Source: Marifrigoribacter sp965178585 (lineage in GTDB: Bacteria > Bacteroidota > Bacteroidia > Flavobacteriales > Flavobacteriaceae). From it: 64,000 bases of DNA. Position 1 is the first letter of the stretch. Each line of letters opens with the position of its first letter. Positions 38,948-47,040 of this stretch are shown piece after piece. The stretch is from NCBI GenBank assembly GCA_965178585.1, contig OZ238267.1, positions 1,116,001 to 1,180,000 of the forward strand. Reading direction: 5' to 3'. The notes beneath the pieces were generated by a model. It saw only the letters and a list, made by a program, of their open reading frames with translations. It was not told where the DNA came from and did not search any database. The position numbers and the translations under genes are program-made.

Positions 38948-39370
38948 ATGAAAATAATCATTATTAACGGTCCAAATATTAATCTACTTGGCAAAAGAGA
39001 ACCTTCTATATATGGTAATCGGACTTTTGAAGAATTTTACAAAGAATTAGAATTAAAATTTCCACAGATTGAACTTTCGAATTTTCAATCCAACATAGAA
39101 GGGGAGATTATAGATAAGCTTCAAGAGGTAGGATATACTTATGATGGTGTTATATTAAATGCAGCTGCTTATACGCATACTTCTATTGGAATTGGAGATG
39201 TTGTTAAAGCTATTACTATTCCAGTAATTGAGGTTCATATTTCAAATACCTTCTCAAGAGAAGAGTTTAGACATCAATCCTATATAACTCCCAATTCAAA
39301 AGGATTAATTCTTGGTTTTGGATTGAATAGTTACGAACTTGCTTTACAAAGCTTTTTAGTTTCTAAATAA
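38948..39370 (+). CDS. aroQ: Type II 3-dehydroquinate dehydratase
   Basis: Catalyses dehydration of 3-dehydroquinate to 3-dehydroshikimate in aromatic amino-acid synthesis. The 140-residue protein forms the family dodecamer: KIIIINGPNINLLGKREPS (active-site Asn/Arg/Tyr loop), SNFQSNIEGEIIDKLQE, VILNAAAYTHTSIGI, and VEVHISNTFSREEFRHQSYI with the catalytic His and Arg segments. Its start ATG follows a short AT-rich gap. In flavobacteria aroQ is often found near xerD; here two barrel genes lie between them. Confidence 0.95.
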   Translation: MKIIIINGPNINLLGKREPSIYGNRTFEEFYKELELKFPQIELSNFQSNIEGEIIDKLQEVGYTYDGVILNAAAYTHTSIGIGDVVKAITIPVIEVHISNTFSREEFRHQSYITPNSKGLILGFGLNSYELALQSFLVSK

Positions 39371-39400
39371 AAAAACGCCCTATTTTCATAGAACGTTTTT
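39371..39400 (+). terminator. Hairpin between aroQ and lpdA
   Basis: AAAAACG/CGTTTTT stem with an internal loop and an inner CTAT/ATAG stem lies between the convergent aroQ and lpdA genes and could terminate both. Confidence 0.55.
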
Positions 39401-39418
39401 AAATATAAGTTTACTTTT

Positions 39419-40795
39419 TTATAAGTGTATTACTTCTCCATAAGCGTCTGCTACGGCTTCCATAACAGCTTCACTCATAGTTGGATGTGGGTGAATCGCT
39501 TTTAAAACTTCGTGTCCTGTGGTTTCCAATTTTCTACCTAAAACGGCTTCAGCAATCATATCGGTAACTCCAGCACCAATCATATGACATCCTAACCATT
39601 CGCCATATTTAGCGTCAAAAATAACTTTTACAAAACCATCTTTAGTTCCAGCTGCACTCGCTTTACCAGAAGCAGAGAATGGGAATTTACCAACTTTAAT
39701 ATCGTAACCTTCTTCTTTTGCTTGTTTTTCAGTAAGACCCACAGAGGCAATTTCAGGAGTTGCGTAAGTACAACCTGGGATATTTCCGTAATCAATTGCT
39801 TCTACATGCATTCCTTTAATTTTTTCTACACAAGTAATACCTTCAGCCGAAGCAACGTGTGCTAAAGCTGGACCAGGAACTACATCACCAATGGCATAAT
39901 AACCTGGAATATTTGTTTGGTACCAATCATTTACTAATATTTTATCACGATCCACTACAATTCCTACGTCTTCTAAACCAATGTTTTCTAGATTTGATTT
40001 AATACCAACCGCAGAAAGAACGATATCTGCTTCTAGAACCTCTTCACCTTTTTTAGTTTTAACTGTAGCTTTTATTTTTTTTCCTGAAGTATCTACACTT
40101 TCAACTGAAGCATTCGTCATTACCTTGATTCCTGCTTTTTTGAAAGAACGTCCAAATTGTTTTGAAACATCTTCATCTTCTAATGGCACTAAATTAGGTA
40201 AGTATTCTACAATGGTAACTTTAGTTCCCATAGAATTATAGAATTGTGCAAATTCAACACCAATGGCACCACTTCCTACAACAATCATGCTTTCAGGTTG
40301 TTTTTTCAAAGTCATAGCTTCTCTATAGCCAATTACTTTTTTACCATCTTGAGGTAAACTTGGTAATTGTCTTGAGCGTGCTCCCGTTGCAATAACTATA
40401 TGGTCTGCAGAATATTCTTTTCCGTCAACTTCTACTTTTTTTCCAGGTTTTAATTTTCCAAAACCATCTATAACGTCAATTTTATTTTTTTTAAGTAAAA
40501 ACTGAACTCCTTTACTCATACCATCAGCAACTCCACGACTACGCTCAACTACTTTAGTAAAGTCTTTATCAGGATTTTCTACACTCAACCCATAATCTTC
40601 TGCGTGCTTTAAATAATCAAATACTTGAGCACTTTTAAGCAATGCTTTTGTTGGAATACACCCCCAGTTAAGGCAAACGCCTCCTAAATTTTCCTTTTCG
40701 ACTACAGCGGTTTTAAAACCTAGTTGCGAAGCTCTAATTGCAGTAACATATCCGCCTGGTCCACTTCCTAAAACTATAATATCGTATTTGCTCAT
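39419..40795 (-). CDS. lpdA: Dihydrolipoyl dehydrogenase
   Basis: FAD-dependent E3 enzyme of the pyruvate, 2-oxoglutarate and branched-chain oxo-acid dehydrogenase complexes, reoxidising lipoyl groups with NAD+. The 458-residue protein begins with the FAD motif DIIVLGSGPGGYVTAIRAS, the redox-active disulfide GGVCLNWGCIPTKALL, a second nucleotide motif MIVVGSGAIGVEFAQF, and the dimer-interface active-site segment HPHPTMSEAVMEA with the catalytic His/Glu pair. It stands alone, with the complex E1/E2 genes elsewhere. Confidence 0.95.
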   Translation of the reverse strand: MSKYDIIVLGSGPGGYVTAIRASQLGFKTAVVEKENLGGVCLNWGCIPTKALLKSAQVFDYLKHAEDYGLSVENPDKDFTKVVERSRGVADGMSKGVQFLLKKNKIDVIDGFGKLKPGKKVEVDGKEYSADHIVIATGARSRQLPSLPQDGKKVIGYREAMTLKKQPESMIVVGSGAIGVEFAQFYNSMGTKVTIVEYLPNLVPLEDEDVSKQFGRSFKKAGIKVMTNASVESVDTSGKKIKATVKTKKGEEVLEADIVLSAVGIKSNLENIGLEDVGIVVDRDKILVNDWYQTNIPGYYAIGDVVPGPALAHVASAEGITCVEKIKGMHVEAIDYGNIPGCTYATPEIASVGLTEKQAKEEGYDIKVGKFPFSASGKASAAGTKDGFVKVIFDAKYGEWLGCHMIGAGVTDMIAEAVLGRKLETTGHEVLKAIHPHPTMSEAVMEAVADAYGEVIHL

Positions 40796-40939
40796 GTTGT
40801 TAATTTTATTCCGGTTTTTAAAATGCGAAATTACAAAATGTATATGTAATGCAATAAAAAAGCATCACAAATCAATTCTTTAAAAAAAGGATAGATTTTA
40901 AGATACTTCATCTATTTTAAGAGAATTGTAATTTATTAG

Positions 40940-41341
40940 TTATTCTTTCTGAAAATCAATGGATAATGAATTGATACAATAACGTTGTCCAGTTTCTGTA
41001 GGGCCATCGTTAAAAAGATGACCTAAATGTCCACCACAGTTACTGCAAACAATTTCTGTACGAATCATGCCATGACTTTTATCTAAAACATTTTTAACAC
41101 TCCCTTTAATTGCATCATCGAAAGAAGGCCAACCACAACCACTTTCAAATTTTTGATTGCTTTTAAATAACGGAACATTACAGGCTCCACATTGATAGTT
41201 GCCATCTTCAAAATGAAGGTTGAATTTTCCAGTAAACGGGCGTTCCGTTCCTTTTTCACGTAATACATGATAAGCATCCTCAGAAAGTTGATCTCTCCAA
41301 TACTCTTCAGATTCTTGTTTTGGAAATATATTATTTTTCAT
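40940..41341 (-). CDS. msrB: Peptide-methionine (R)-S-oxide reductase MsrB (cytoplasmic form)
   Basis: Reduces the R form of methionine sulfoxide in proteins. The 133-residue protein has two zinc CxxC pairs (CGACNVPLF and CSNCGGHLGH) and the catalytic Cys in GQRYCINSLS. The resolving Cys is present in ESGCGWPSF. No signal peptide, so it is probably cytoplasmic. It is the second of two adjacent msrB genes: its start overlaps the end of the upstream copy by 11 bases, indicating coupled translation. Confidence 0.94.
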   Translation of the reverse strand: MKNNIFPKQESEEYWRDQLSEDAYHVLREKGTERPFTGKFNLHFEDGNYQCGACNVPLFKSNQKFESGCGWPSFDDAIKGSVKNVLDKSHGMIRTEIVCSNCGGHLGHLFNDGPTETGQRYCINSLSIDFQKE

Positions 41342-41822
41342 TTAATGTTTTTATAGGAATAAACTTTAAAGCTGCACCATTAATGCAATGTCTCAATCCT
41401 GTTGTTTGGTGAGGGCCATCTTCAAAAACATGACCTAAGTGCCCACCACAATTTGCACAATGTTCTTCAGTTCTTGTATAATATAAATCATTATCGGTTG
41501 AGAATGCTACATTTCCCTTTATCTCACGATCAAAACTAGGCCATCCAGATCTGCTGTCAAACTTATAATCACTTTTAAATAGTGGTGTTCCGCATGCTGC
41601 ACATGCATAGGTGCCTTTGTTGTAATTGTTATTTAATTCACTGGAAAAAGCTCTTTCTGTTCCTTTTTCTATCATTACTAAATATTGTTCAGGACTCAAT
41701 ATCTGTTTCCATTCTGCTTCTGTTTTAGTAACTGGAAATGTTTCTTTCTTTTTTTTAGATTGAGCGTTAGTATTACAACTAATCAATAAAATACTTATTA
41801 AAAAAAATGCTATATTTTTCAT
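41331..41822 (-). CDS. msrB: Exported MsrB methionine sulfoxide reductase (lipoprotein)
   Basis: A 163-residue paralogue of the downstream MsrB, with a lipoprotein signal (FFLISILLISCNTNAQ, Cys at residue 16), so it probably acts in the periplasm or at the outer membrane. Zinc pairs CAACGTPLF and CANCGGHLGH and the catalytic Cys in GLRHCINGAAL are intact. The resolving-Cys position differs: DSRSGWPSF has Ser where the partner gene has Cys, so it probably needs a different reduction route. The 11-base overlap with the next gene implies a two-gene operon covering both compartments. Confidence 0.9.
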   Translation of the reverse strand: MKNIAFFLISILLISCNTNAQSKKKKETFPVTKTEAEWKQILSPEQYLVMIEKGTERAFSSELNNNYNKGTYACAACGTPLFKSDYKFDSRSGWPSFDREIKGNVAFSTDNDLYYTRTEEHCANCGGHLGHVFEDGPHQTTGLRHCINGAALKFIPIKTLNEK

Positions 41823-41914
41823 TCTTAAAACTATGTTTAATTTATTTTAATAGTTTGACGTACAATTTATAATAAACTAACAGAAAATAAACCAATTTAT
41901 AGGAAATCCATTTA

Positions 41915-41955
41915 AAAAATTAAAGGTGCAAATTATTATTTACACCTTTAATTTA
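41915..41955 (-). terminator. Terminator of the collagen-like lipoprotein gene
   Basis: An AT-rich long hairpin (AAATTAAAGGTG / CACCTTTAATTT core) 29 bases past the stop of the minus-strand gene; on that strand it ends in a T-rich tract. Confidence 0.65.
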
Positions 41956-41983
41956 ATTCCTTATAATTTGGATTATTAATAAT

Positions 41984-42487
41984 CTAGTCCTGTAATATTT
42001 GAATATCTGAAGTTTCTAATTGTAAGTTATTCATTAATTCAGCCATACTCAAGTCTGCATCTGCATATTCAGAAGGTATAATAGCAATTCTGAATATTTG
42101 ATTATCCGTATAGTCTGGTCCTAAAGTGTTTAAGTTAAAGTTTCCGTCCAAAAATATATTTACATCAATAAAAGTATGGTCAAAAGTATACAATAGTGTT
42201 CCTTGTGGAGGGAAATATGTTTGTGGTAGTTGACTCCAAACATCAACGTCACCATTTACAACTTCTTCTAATAGATAAACTAAAACCACATCAGATTCAT
42301 AAACTACTACATTAGATGGGTAAGTAATAAGTCTGCTGTAACTATTCCCTTCGTTAAAATTAATAGTTGCCTCAAAAACTTGAGCTAAATTATCATAACC
42401 GGGAGGTCCTGGAGGGCCTGCTGGTCCTTCACAAGAAGAAAATATAATAAAGGTGCAAACTGCAAAAAGTAAAGATAGTTTTTTCAT
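41984..42487 (-). CDS. Small lipoprotein with short collagen-like motif
   Basis: A 167-residue protein with a lipoprotein signal (residues 1-19, FIIFSSCEGP, Cys at 19). Right after the lipidated Cys comes GPAGPPGPPG, three Gly-x-y triplets like collagen, which would act as a stiff spacer. The rest is beta-rich with no recognised enzyme motif (VFEATINFNEG, VYLLEEVVNGDVDVWSQLP). It is probably surface-exposed. I recall similar flavobacterial lipoproteins but do not know a function. It starts seven bases from the divergent M48 protease region. Confidence 0.7.
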   Translation of the reverse strand: MKKLSLLFAVCTFIIFSSCEGPAGPPGPPGYDNLAQVFEATINFNEGNSYSRLITYPSNVVVYESDVVLVYLLEEVVNGDVDVWSQLPQTYFPPQGTLLYTFDHTFIDVNIFLDGNFNLNTLGPDYTDNQIFRIAIIPSEYADADLSMAELMNNLQLETSDIQILQD

Positions 42488-42592
42488 AATTATGTGTTTT
42501 TTATTTTAAATTGCAAAATTCATTCCAAAAGAAAAATGCAGAGGATAAATATAGAAAAATTAGTATCTTTAAAAAGTTTTAATACCATAATT

Positions 42593-43405
42593 ATGAAAAA
42601 ATTCACCACCATATTAGCGTTGCTTTTAATAATCTCCTGTAACACAAATCCATTTTCTGGAAAAAAAACAATGGCTTTGGTTCCGAACTCTCAAATATTA
42701 CCTATGGCTTTTCAACAATACGATGAGTTTTTAGCTACACATAAGGTAATAAATAACTCAAATGATGCAGCTATGGTAAAAAGTGTAGGTGTGAAAATTA
42801 CAAAAGCAGCAGAACGTTATTTAAATGCAAATGGATACCAAGGATATTTAAAAGATTATCGATGGGACTATAATTTAGTTGAAGACCCTGCGGTTAACGC
42901 TTGGTGTATGCCTGGAGGGAAAATAGTAGTTTATACAGGAATTTTACCTATCACAAAATCGGAAACTGGCTTAGCTGCTGTTATGGGGCACGAAGTAGCT
43001 CATGCACTTGCTAATCACGGTCAGCAACGTATGAGTGCGGCTCAACTACAACAAATAGGAGCAGTTGCAGGAAATGTGGCTTTACAGAATGACCCTGATA
43101 ACCAAGCACTTTTTAATCAAGCATACGGAATAGGATCGACTGTGGGAGTTATGTTGCCTTTTGGAAGAGCTCATGAAACAGAAGCAGATAAGATAGGCTT
43201 AACATTAATGGCTATTGCGGGTTATGATCCAATAGAAGCAGCTAACCTTTGGGAAAGAATGAAAGCACAAGGAGGAGAAGCGCCTCCAGAGTTTTTAAGT
43301 ACACACCCTTCTAATGATACAAGAATTGAAAATATAAAGTCCTGGGTTCCTGAAGCTAAAGCAGAGGCTAAAAAATTTGGAGTAACAACTTTTAAGAATA
43401 ATTAG
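42593..43405 (+). CDS. M48-family metalloprotease (lipoprotein)
   Basis: A 270-residue zinc peptidase anchored to the envelope. The zinc motif HExxH is in VMGHEVAHALANHG, with the third ligand Glu in HETEADKIGL, and NPFSGKK-like surroundings resemble periplasmic BepA/LoiP-type peptidases, which degrade misfolded outer-membrane proteins. The start at ATG 42593 gives a lipoprotein signal (ILALLLIISCNTN, Cys at 17); the longer frame from 42494 would place 33 residues ahead of it, and a TATCTTTA box (42564-42571) falls within that extension, so I reject it. The family role here is inference. Confidence 0.88.
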   Translation: MKKFTTILALLLIISCNTNPFSGKKTMALVPNSQILPMAFQQYDEFLATHKVINNSNDAAMVKSVGVKITKAAERYLNANGYQGYLKDYRWDYNLVEDPAVNAWCMPGGKIVVYTGILPITKSETGLAAVMGHEVAHALANHGQQRMSAAQLQQIGAVAGNVALQNDPDNQALFNQAYGIGSTVGVMLPFGRAHETEADKIGLTLMAIAGYDPIEAANLWERMKAQGGEAPPEFLSTHPSNDTRIENIKSWVPEAKAEAKKFGVTTFKNN

Positions 43406-43461
43406 TATACCTTTTATTTTAGCTAATTAACAATGCCTAATTATTTATATTGGAAAATCAT

Positions 43462-44775
43462 ATGCAACAATTAAAAAAGGGTAGTAAAAAATTATTAAAT
43501 GCTTGGGCTTTTTATGATTGGGCAAATTCTGTATATAGTTTAGTAATAACTTCAGCTGTATTTCCTATTTTCTACCAAGCATTATTTAGTTCTGCTGGTG
43601 TCGAAACAGTTACAGTTTTTGGAGGGGAGATACGCAGTACTCCGTTAATTACCTATACCACTGCTGGGGCATTTGTGGTCGTTTCATTATTGATTCCTAT
43701 TCTTTCTGGTATTGCAGATTTCGTTGGTAATAAAAAAGTGTTTATGAAATTTTTCTGCTATTTAGGAGCTCTTTCCTGCATGGGATTATACTTTTTTAGC
43801 TTAGAAAATATCTTGTTGAGTTTGTTGTTTTATTTTTTGGCATTGGTTGGTTTTTGGAGTAGTTGGGTTTTTTACAATTCCTATTTACCAGATGTAGCTT
43901 ATCCTGAACAGCAAGATAAGTTAAGTGCCAAGGGATTTTCATTAGGTTATATAGGAAGTGTTTTTTTATTAGTATTCAACCTGTCAATGATAATGATGCC
44001 AAATTTTTATGGCTTGGGAGATGATGGGGCTGCAAAAATGAAAGCAATGCAAATTTCTTTTGTGTCAGTTGGGATATGGTGGATTGTATTTAGTCAATAT
44101 ACCTTCTATTATTTACCGAAAGGGAATAAGTCGGGTGGGAAAGTAACTTGGAAAATACTTTTGGATGGGTTTAAAGAATTGAGAGGGGTTTATAGGTCGC
44201 TTTCAGAGAATTTAGTTTTAAAACGCTACTTATATGCGTTTTTTGTATATAGTATGGCTGTTCAAACCGTAATGTTAGTCGCTACTTATTTTGGAGAACA
44301 AGAGATAAATTGGGGTGATGATGGACAAAAAACAATTGGGTTAATTTCTAGTATTTTAATAATACAATTAGTTGCAATATTAGGAGCCGTTATAACATCA
44401 AAGGCTTCTGAGAAATTTGGAAATATTCCTACATTAATTGTAATCAATATAGTTTGGGCTTTAATTTGTTTAGTAGCATTTTATATAACAACACCTTTAC
44501 AGTTTTATACCACAGCAGGATTTGTAGGAATGGTAATGGGTGGAATACAAGCATTATCAAGATCTACTTATTCGAAATTTCTACCAGAAACAAAAGACAC
44601 AGCCTCTTATTTTAGTTTTTACGATGTTTCAGAAAAAATTGGAATTGTAATAGGAATGTTAATTTATGGAGTAATTGATCAAATAACAGGCTCTATGCGT
44701 AATTCTATCTTGTTTTTGATCGTATTTTTTATAATTGGAGCATTTTTATTGTTTAGAATCCCAAGAAATAAGTAA
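43462..44775 (+). CDS. UMF1-family MFS transporter
   Basis: Integral membrane protein of 437 residues with about twelve helices. The N-terminal LLNAWAFYDWANSVYSLVI is characteristic of the UMF1 (Atg22-like) group of the major facilitator superfamily; the cytoplasmic loop between helices 2 and 3 and the QALSRSTYSKFLPE segment in the second half also match. Fungal members export amino acids from the vacuole; bacterial substrates are unknown. Both a TTG at 43450 and the ATG at 43462 are possible starts; the ATG is chosen because the extra four residues look non-conserved. Confidence 0.87.
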   Translation: MQQLKKGSKKLLNAWAFYDWANSVYSLVITSAVFPIFYQALFSSAGVETVTVFGGEIRSTPLITYTTAGAFVVVSLLIPILSGIADFVGNKKVFMKFFCYLGALSCMGLYFFSLENILLSLLFYFLALVGFWSSWVFYNSYLPDVAYPEQQDKLSAKGFSLGYIGSVFLLVFNLSMIMMPNFYGLGDDGAAKMKAMQISFVSVGIWWIVFSQYTFYYLPKGNKSGGKVTWKILLDGFKELRGVYRSLSENLVLKRYLYAFFVYSMAVQTVMLVATYFGEQEINWGDDGQKTIGLISSILIIQLVAILGAVITSKASEKFGNIPTLIVINIVWALICLVAFYITTPLQFYTTAGFVGMVMGGIQALSRSTYSKFLPETKDTASYFSFYDVSEKIGIVIGMLIYGVIDQITGSMRNSILFLIVFFIIGAFLLFRIPRNK

Positions 44776-44793
44776 AACTTCACAATTTTTATT

Positions 44794-44801
44794 TATGTTT
44801 G
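44794..44801 (+). promoter_or_regulatory. -7 promoter box of the repeat lipoprotein gene
   Basis: TATGTTTG is a perfect TAnnTTTG box, 27 bases before the ATG at 44829. It contains the TTG-type codon at 44799, supporting the later start. Confidence 0.45.
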
Positions 44802-44828
44802 CTGTTATTACCAAATAAAAGACTACTT

Positions 44829-46226
44829 ATGAAGAATTTTCATCCCCTAAATTGGATACTAGCCCTTAGTATTGTGATTAATTTTACAGCCTGTGATAAT
44901 GAACCCTTAGAAGGCGAATTTCCACAAGATGGCGATTATGTTAACGTTGATGAAGGAGGTTTTAGAGCTGATGTTGGTATAAACAGTTTTACAGCAGATG
45001 TTGCTACCGGTGTATATACAAATACTAATAAATTAGCTATTACAGGTACTATTGTTGAAACAGGAGAGAGTATAGTGTTAGTAATTGAGAATCCAGGTGT
45101 AGGTACCTTTAACCTAACTGCGGGTTTAGGAACTGATAATAGTGGTTCTTATTTTGAAACTGATGCGGCAATACCTTATATATCATCAGGATTATTTGGT
45201 GCTTCTGGTCAAATGAATATTACAGAATTTGATACTGAAAATTTTAAAGTAACCGGAACTTTTAGCTTTACAGGAGTAAGAATTGCAGTCGATGCAGATG
45301 GGAATCCAATATTGGATAGTAATGGTGAGTTAACTTTAGAAACTGAAGAAATCACAAATGGTGAGTTTAATAAAATTCCATTTACTACTGAAGATGAAGG
45401 AGGCGGAGGAAACGAAATTAATGACGTGTTTTTTGCTAAGGTTGACGGTATAGATTTTAATCCTGAATCTGTTACAACCACATTAAATGAAGTTGCTGGA
45501 GTTTCTATAGTTAAAATTGTTGCAGTTACTGCAGAAGGTGAAATAATGAGAATCGATATTCCTGAAGATTTAGGTTTAGGAACTTTTGAAATGGAATCAT
45601 TATCCGATGGAACTAAATTAATTAGTCTTTACAATCCAGCTTCTATTGGAGAGAACCTTACATCTAACCCTGGAACTATAACTATAACGAAGTTTAATAC
45701 TTTTACAGGTATTATTGAAGCTACCTTTAATTTCACCGCTACAGACCCATTAGGATTGGATCCAACAGTAGCAGAAATAACTGAAGGTAATTTTGAAGTA
45801 GATTATATTTCAGATCCAGGAGATACTGTTACGAGCTTTACAGCAATGATTGATGGTGAGTTTTTTGGACCTGATTCAATATTTGTAGGAGAGACTTTCT
45901 TTAATGGAGTATCTCGATTTAATATTACAGCTATCATATCAGATACAGGGCAAAAAATGGGACTATTCTTTCCAAGTGATATTGAAGTTGGAACCTATGA
46001 ATTAACAACAAGTTTAATTGATGGAAGTGAGAAGTTTATGCAATACACTCCTGAAATAGGTGAGAGTATGACTTTTATATCTAGTCCTGGTACTTTAACC
46101 ATATTAGATTATGATGTAGAAGCTAGAATAATTGAAGGTACCTTTACATACTCAGCAATTGATCAAACTAGTCAAGATCCAACAGTATATGAAATAACAG
46201 AAGGAGAATTCACTATTGAGTTCTAA
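44829..46226 (+). CDS. Lipoprotein with three tandem DUF6252-like repeats
   Basis: A 465-residue outer-surface lipoprotein (signal ILALSIVINFTACDNEP, Cys at 22). Three beta-rich repeats of about 130 residues follow (about 30-185, 200-325, 335-465). Each has a GxFxAxxDG-type opening, a T-x-TGT-like strand such as GTITITKFNTF, and an EITEG-F closing (TEEITNGEF, VAEITEGNF, VYEITEGEF). Gly/Glu-rich linkers separate them. The repeats resemble DUF6252, a family I know from flavobacterial lipoproteins; function unknown. The start at 44829 is chosen since the upstream TTG at 44799 falls in a promoter box. A strong terminator follows. Confidence 0.78.
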   Translation: MKNFHPLNWILALSIVINFTACDNEPLEGEFPQDGDYVNVDEGGFRADVGINSFTADVATGVYTNTNKLAITGTIVETGESIVLVIENPGVGTFNLTAGLGTDNSGSYFETDAAIPYISSGLFGASGQMNITEFDTENFKVTGTFSFTGVRIAVDADGNPILDSNGELTLETEEITNGEFNKIPFTTEDEGGGGNEINDVFFAKVDGIDFNPESVTTTLNEVAGVSIVKIVAVTAEGEIMRIDIPEDLGLGTFEMESLSDGTKLISLYNPASIGENLTSNPGTITITKFNTFTGIIEATFNFTATDPLGLDPTVAEITEGNFEVDYISDPGDTVTSFTAMIDGEFFGPDSIFVGETFFNGVSRFNITAIISDTGQKMGLFFPSDIEVGTYELTTSLIDGSEKFMQYTPEIGESMTFISSPGTLTILDYDVEARIIEGTFTYSAIDQTSQDPTVYEITEGEFTIEF

Positions 46227-46244
46227 ATGATAATATATAGCATA

Positions 46245-46279
46245 AAAAAACCTCCTAATATTTATTAGGAGGTTTTTTA
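46245..46279 (+). terminator. Terminator after the repeat lipoprotein gene
   Basis: A 14-bp perfect stem AAAAAACCTCCTAAT / ATTAGGAGGTTTTTT with a small AT loop. It sits between convergent genes and can act in both directions. Confidence 0.85.
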
Positions 46280-46297
46280 TTTAATAATAGCTCTTAA

Positions 46298-47023
46298 CTA
46301 ATTAGAGCTAATATCACCAGAACCCATTACTTTAGTATCACTAGTTCCTGGATTTCCTGAATAATTAATATCACCAGAACCATTCACTCTTGCTTTTATA
46401 CTATTGTTTGCAATAACTCTTGCATCTCCAGATCCTGAAACATATGCTTCAACGTTTTGAGCATTTAATGATCCGCCATCAAAATCACCACTTCCTGTAA
46501 CTTTAATTTCAAGCTCAGTAGTATTGCCAGTGATTTTAATATCACCACTTCCTGTTACTTTTGCATCAATTCTATTTGCTTCAACATCAATAATCATATC
46601 GCCAGATCCAGTTACTTCAGCTTCAAATTGATCGCTTTTTATTTGATCATCAGTTAAAACATCACCAGATCCTGTTAATGAAACATTGTTTAAGTCTTTA
46701 AAAGGGACAGTTATATGAAGCCCTTTTTTAGTACTAATATTTACATTATTCTTAATCTTGATTTTTAAAACTCCATTATTAGATTCGATAGTTACGTATT
46801 CATGGATGTTTTCATCCGTTTTAACTGTTATAGTTCCTTCGGCTCCTTTTTGTAATTTTACATCCATAAACCCTACTACATCCACTTTGTGATAATCTGA
46901 AGTTGTATGTGTTTTAGTGGTTACATTTCCGTTTCCTTTCACTTTTTTAAACTGTGCATTACTCGTAGTATATGTTAGTAATGTCAATGCTATTGCAAAA
47001 GAGTAGTGTATTAATTTTTTCAT
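46298..47023 (-). CDS. DUF2807 (head GIN) beta-helix surface protein
   Basis: A 241-residue exported protein with a signal peptide (1-23, ending SNAQF). The remainder is a right-handed beta-helix pattern of short repeats with recurring GSGD turns: LTGSGDVL, VTGSGDMI, VTGSGDIKI, VTGSGDFDG, VSGSGDARV, VNGSGDINY and MGSGDISS, seven turns in all. This is the DUF2807 or head-GIN family, thought to be an envelope or surface protein. It is the last gene of the sigma-factor operon, 17 bases after the preceding beta-helix gene. Confidence 0.87.
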   Translation of the reverse strand: MKKLIHYSFAIALTLLTYTTSNAQFKKVKGNGNVTTKTHTTSDYHKVDVVGFMDVKLQKGAEGTITVKTDENIHEYVTIESNNGVLKIKIKNNVNISTKKGLHITVPFKDLNNVSLTGSGDVLTDDQIKSDQFEAEVTGSGDMIIDVEANRIDAKVTGSGDIKITGNTTELEIKVTGSGDFDGGSLNAQNVEAYVSGSGDARVIANNSIKARVNGSGDINYSGNPGTSDTKVMGSGDISSN

Positions 47024-47040
47024 TTTATATTGATTTAGTG

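Noticed and set aside
42494..42592. N-terminal extension of the M48 protease gene
   Set aside because: A lipoprotein signal begins at ATG 42593, and a TATCTTTA promoter-like box lies inside the extension.
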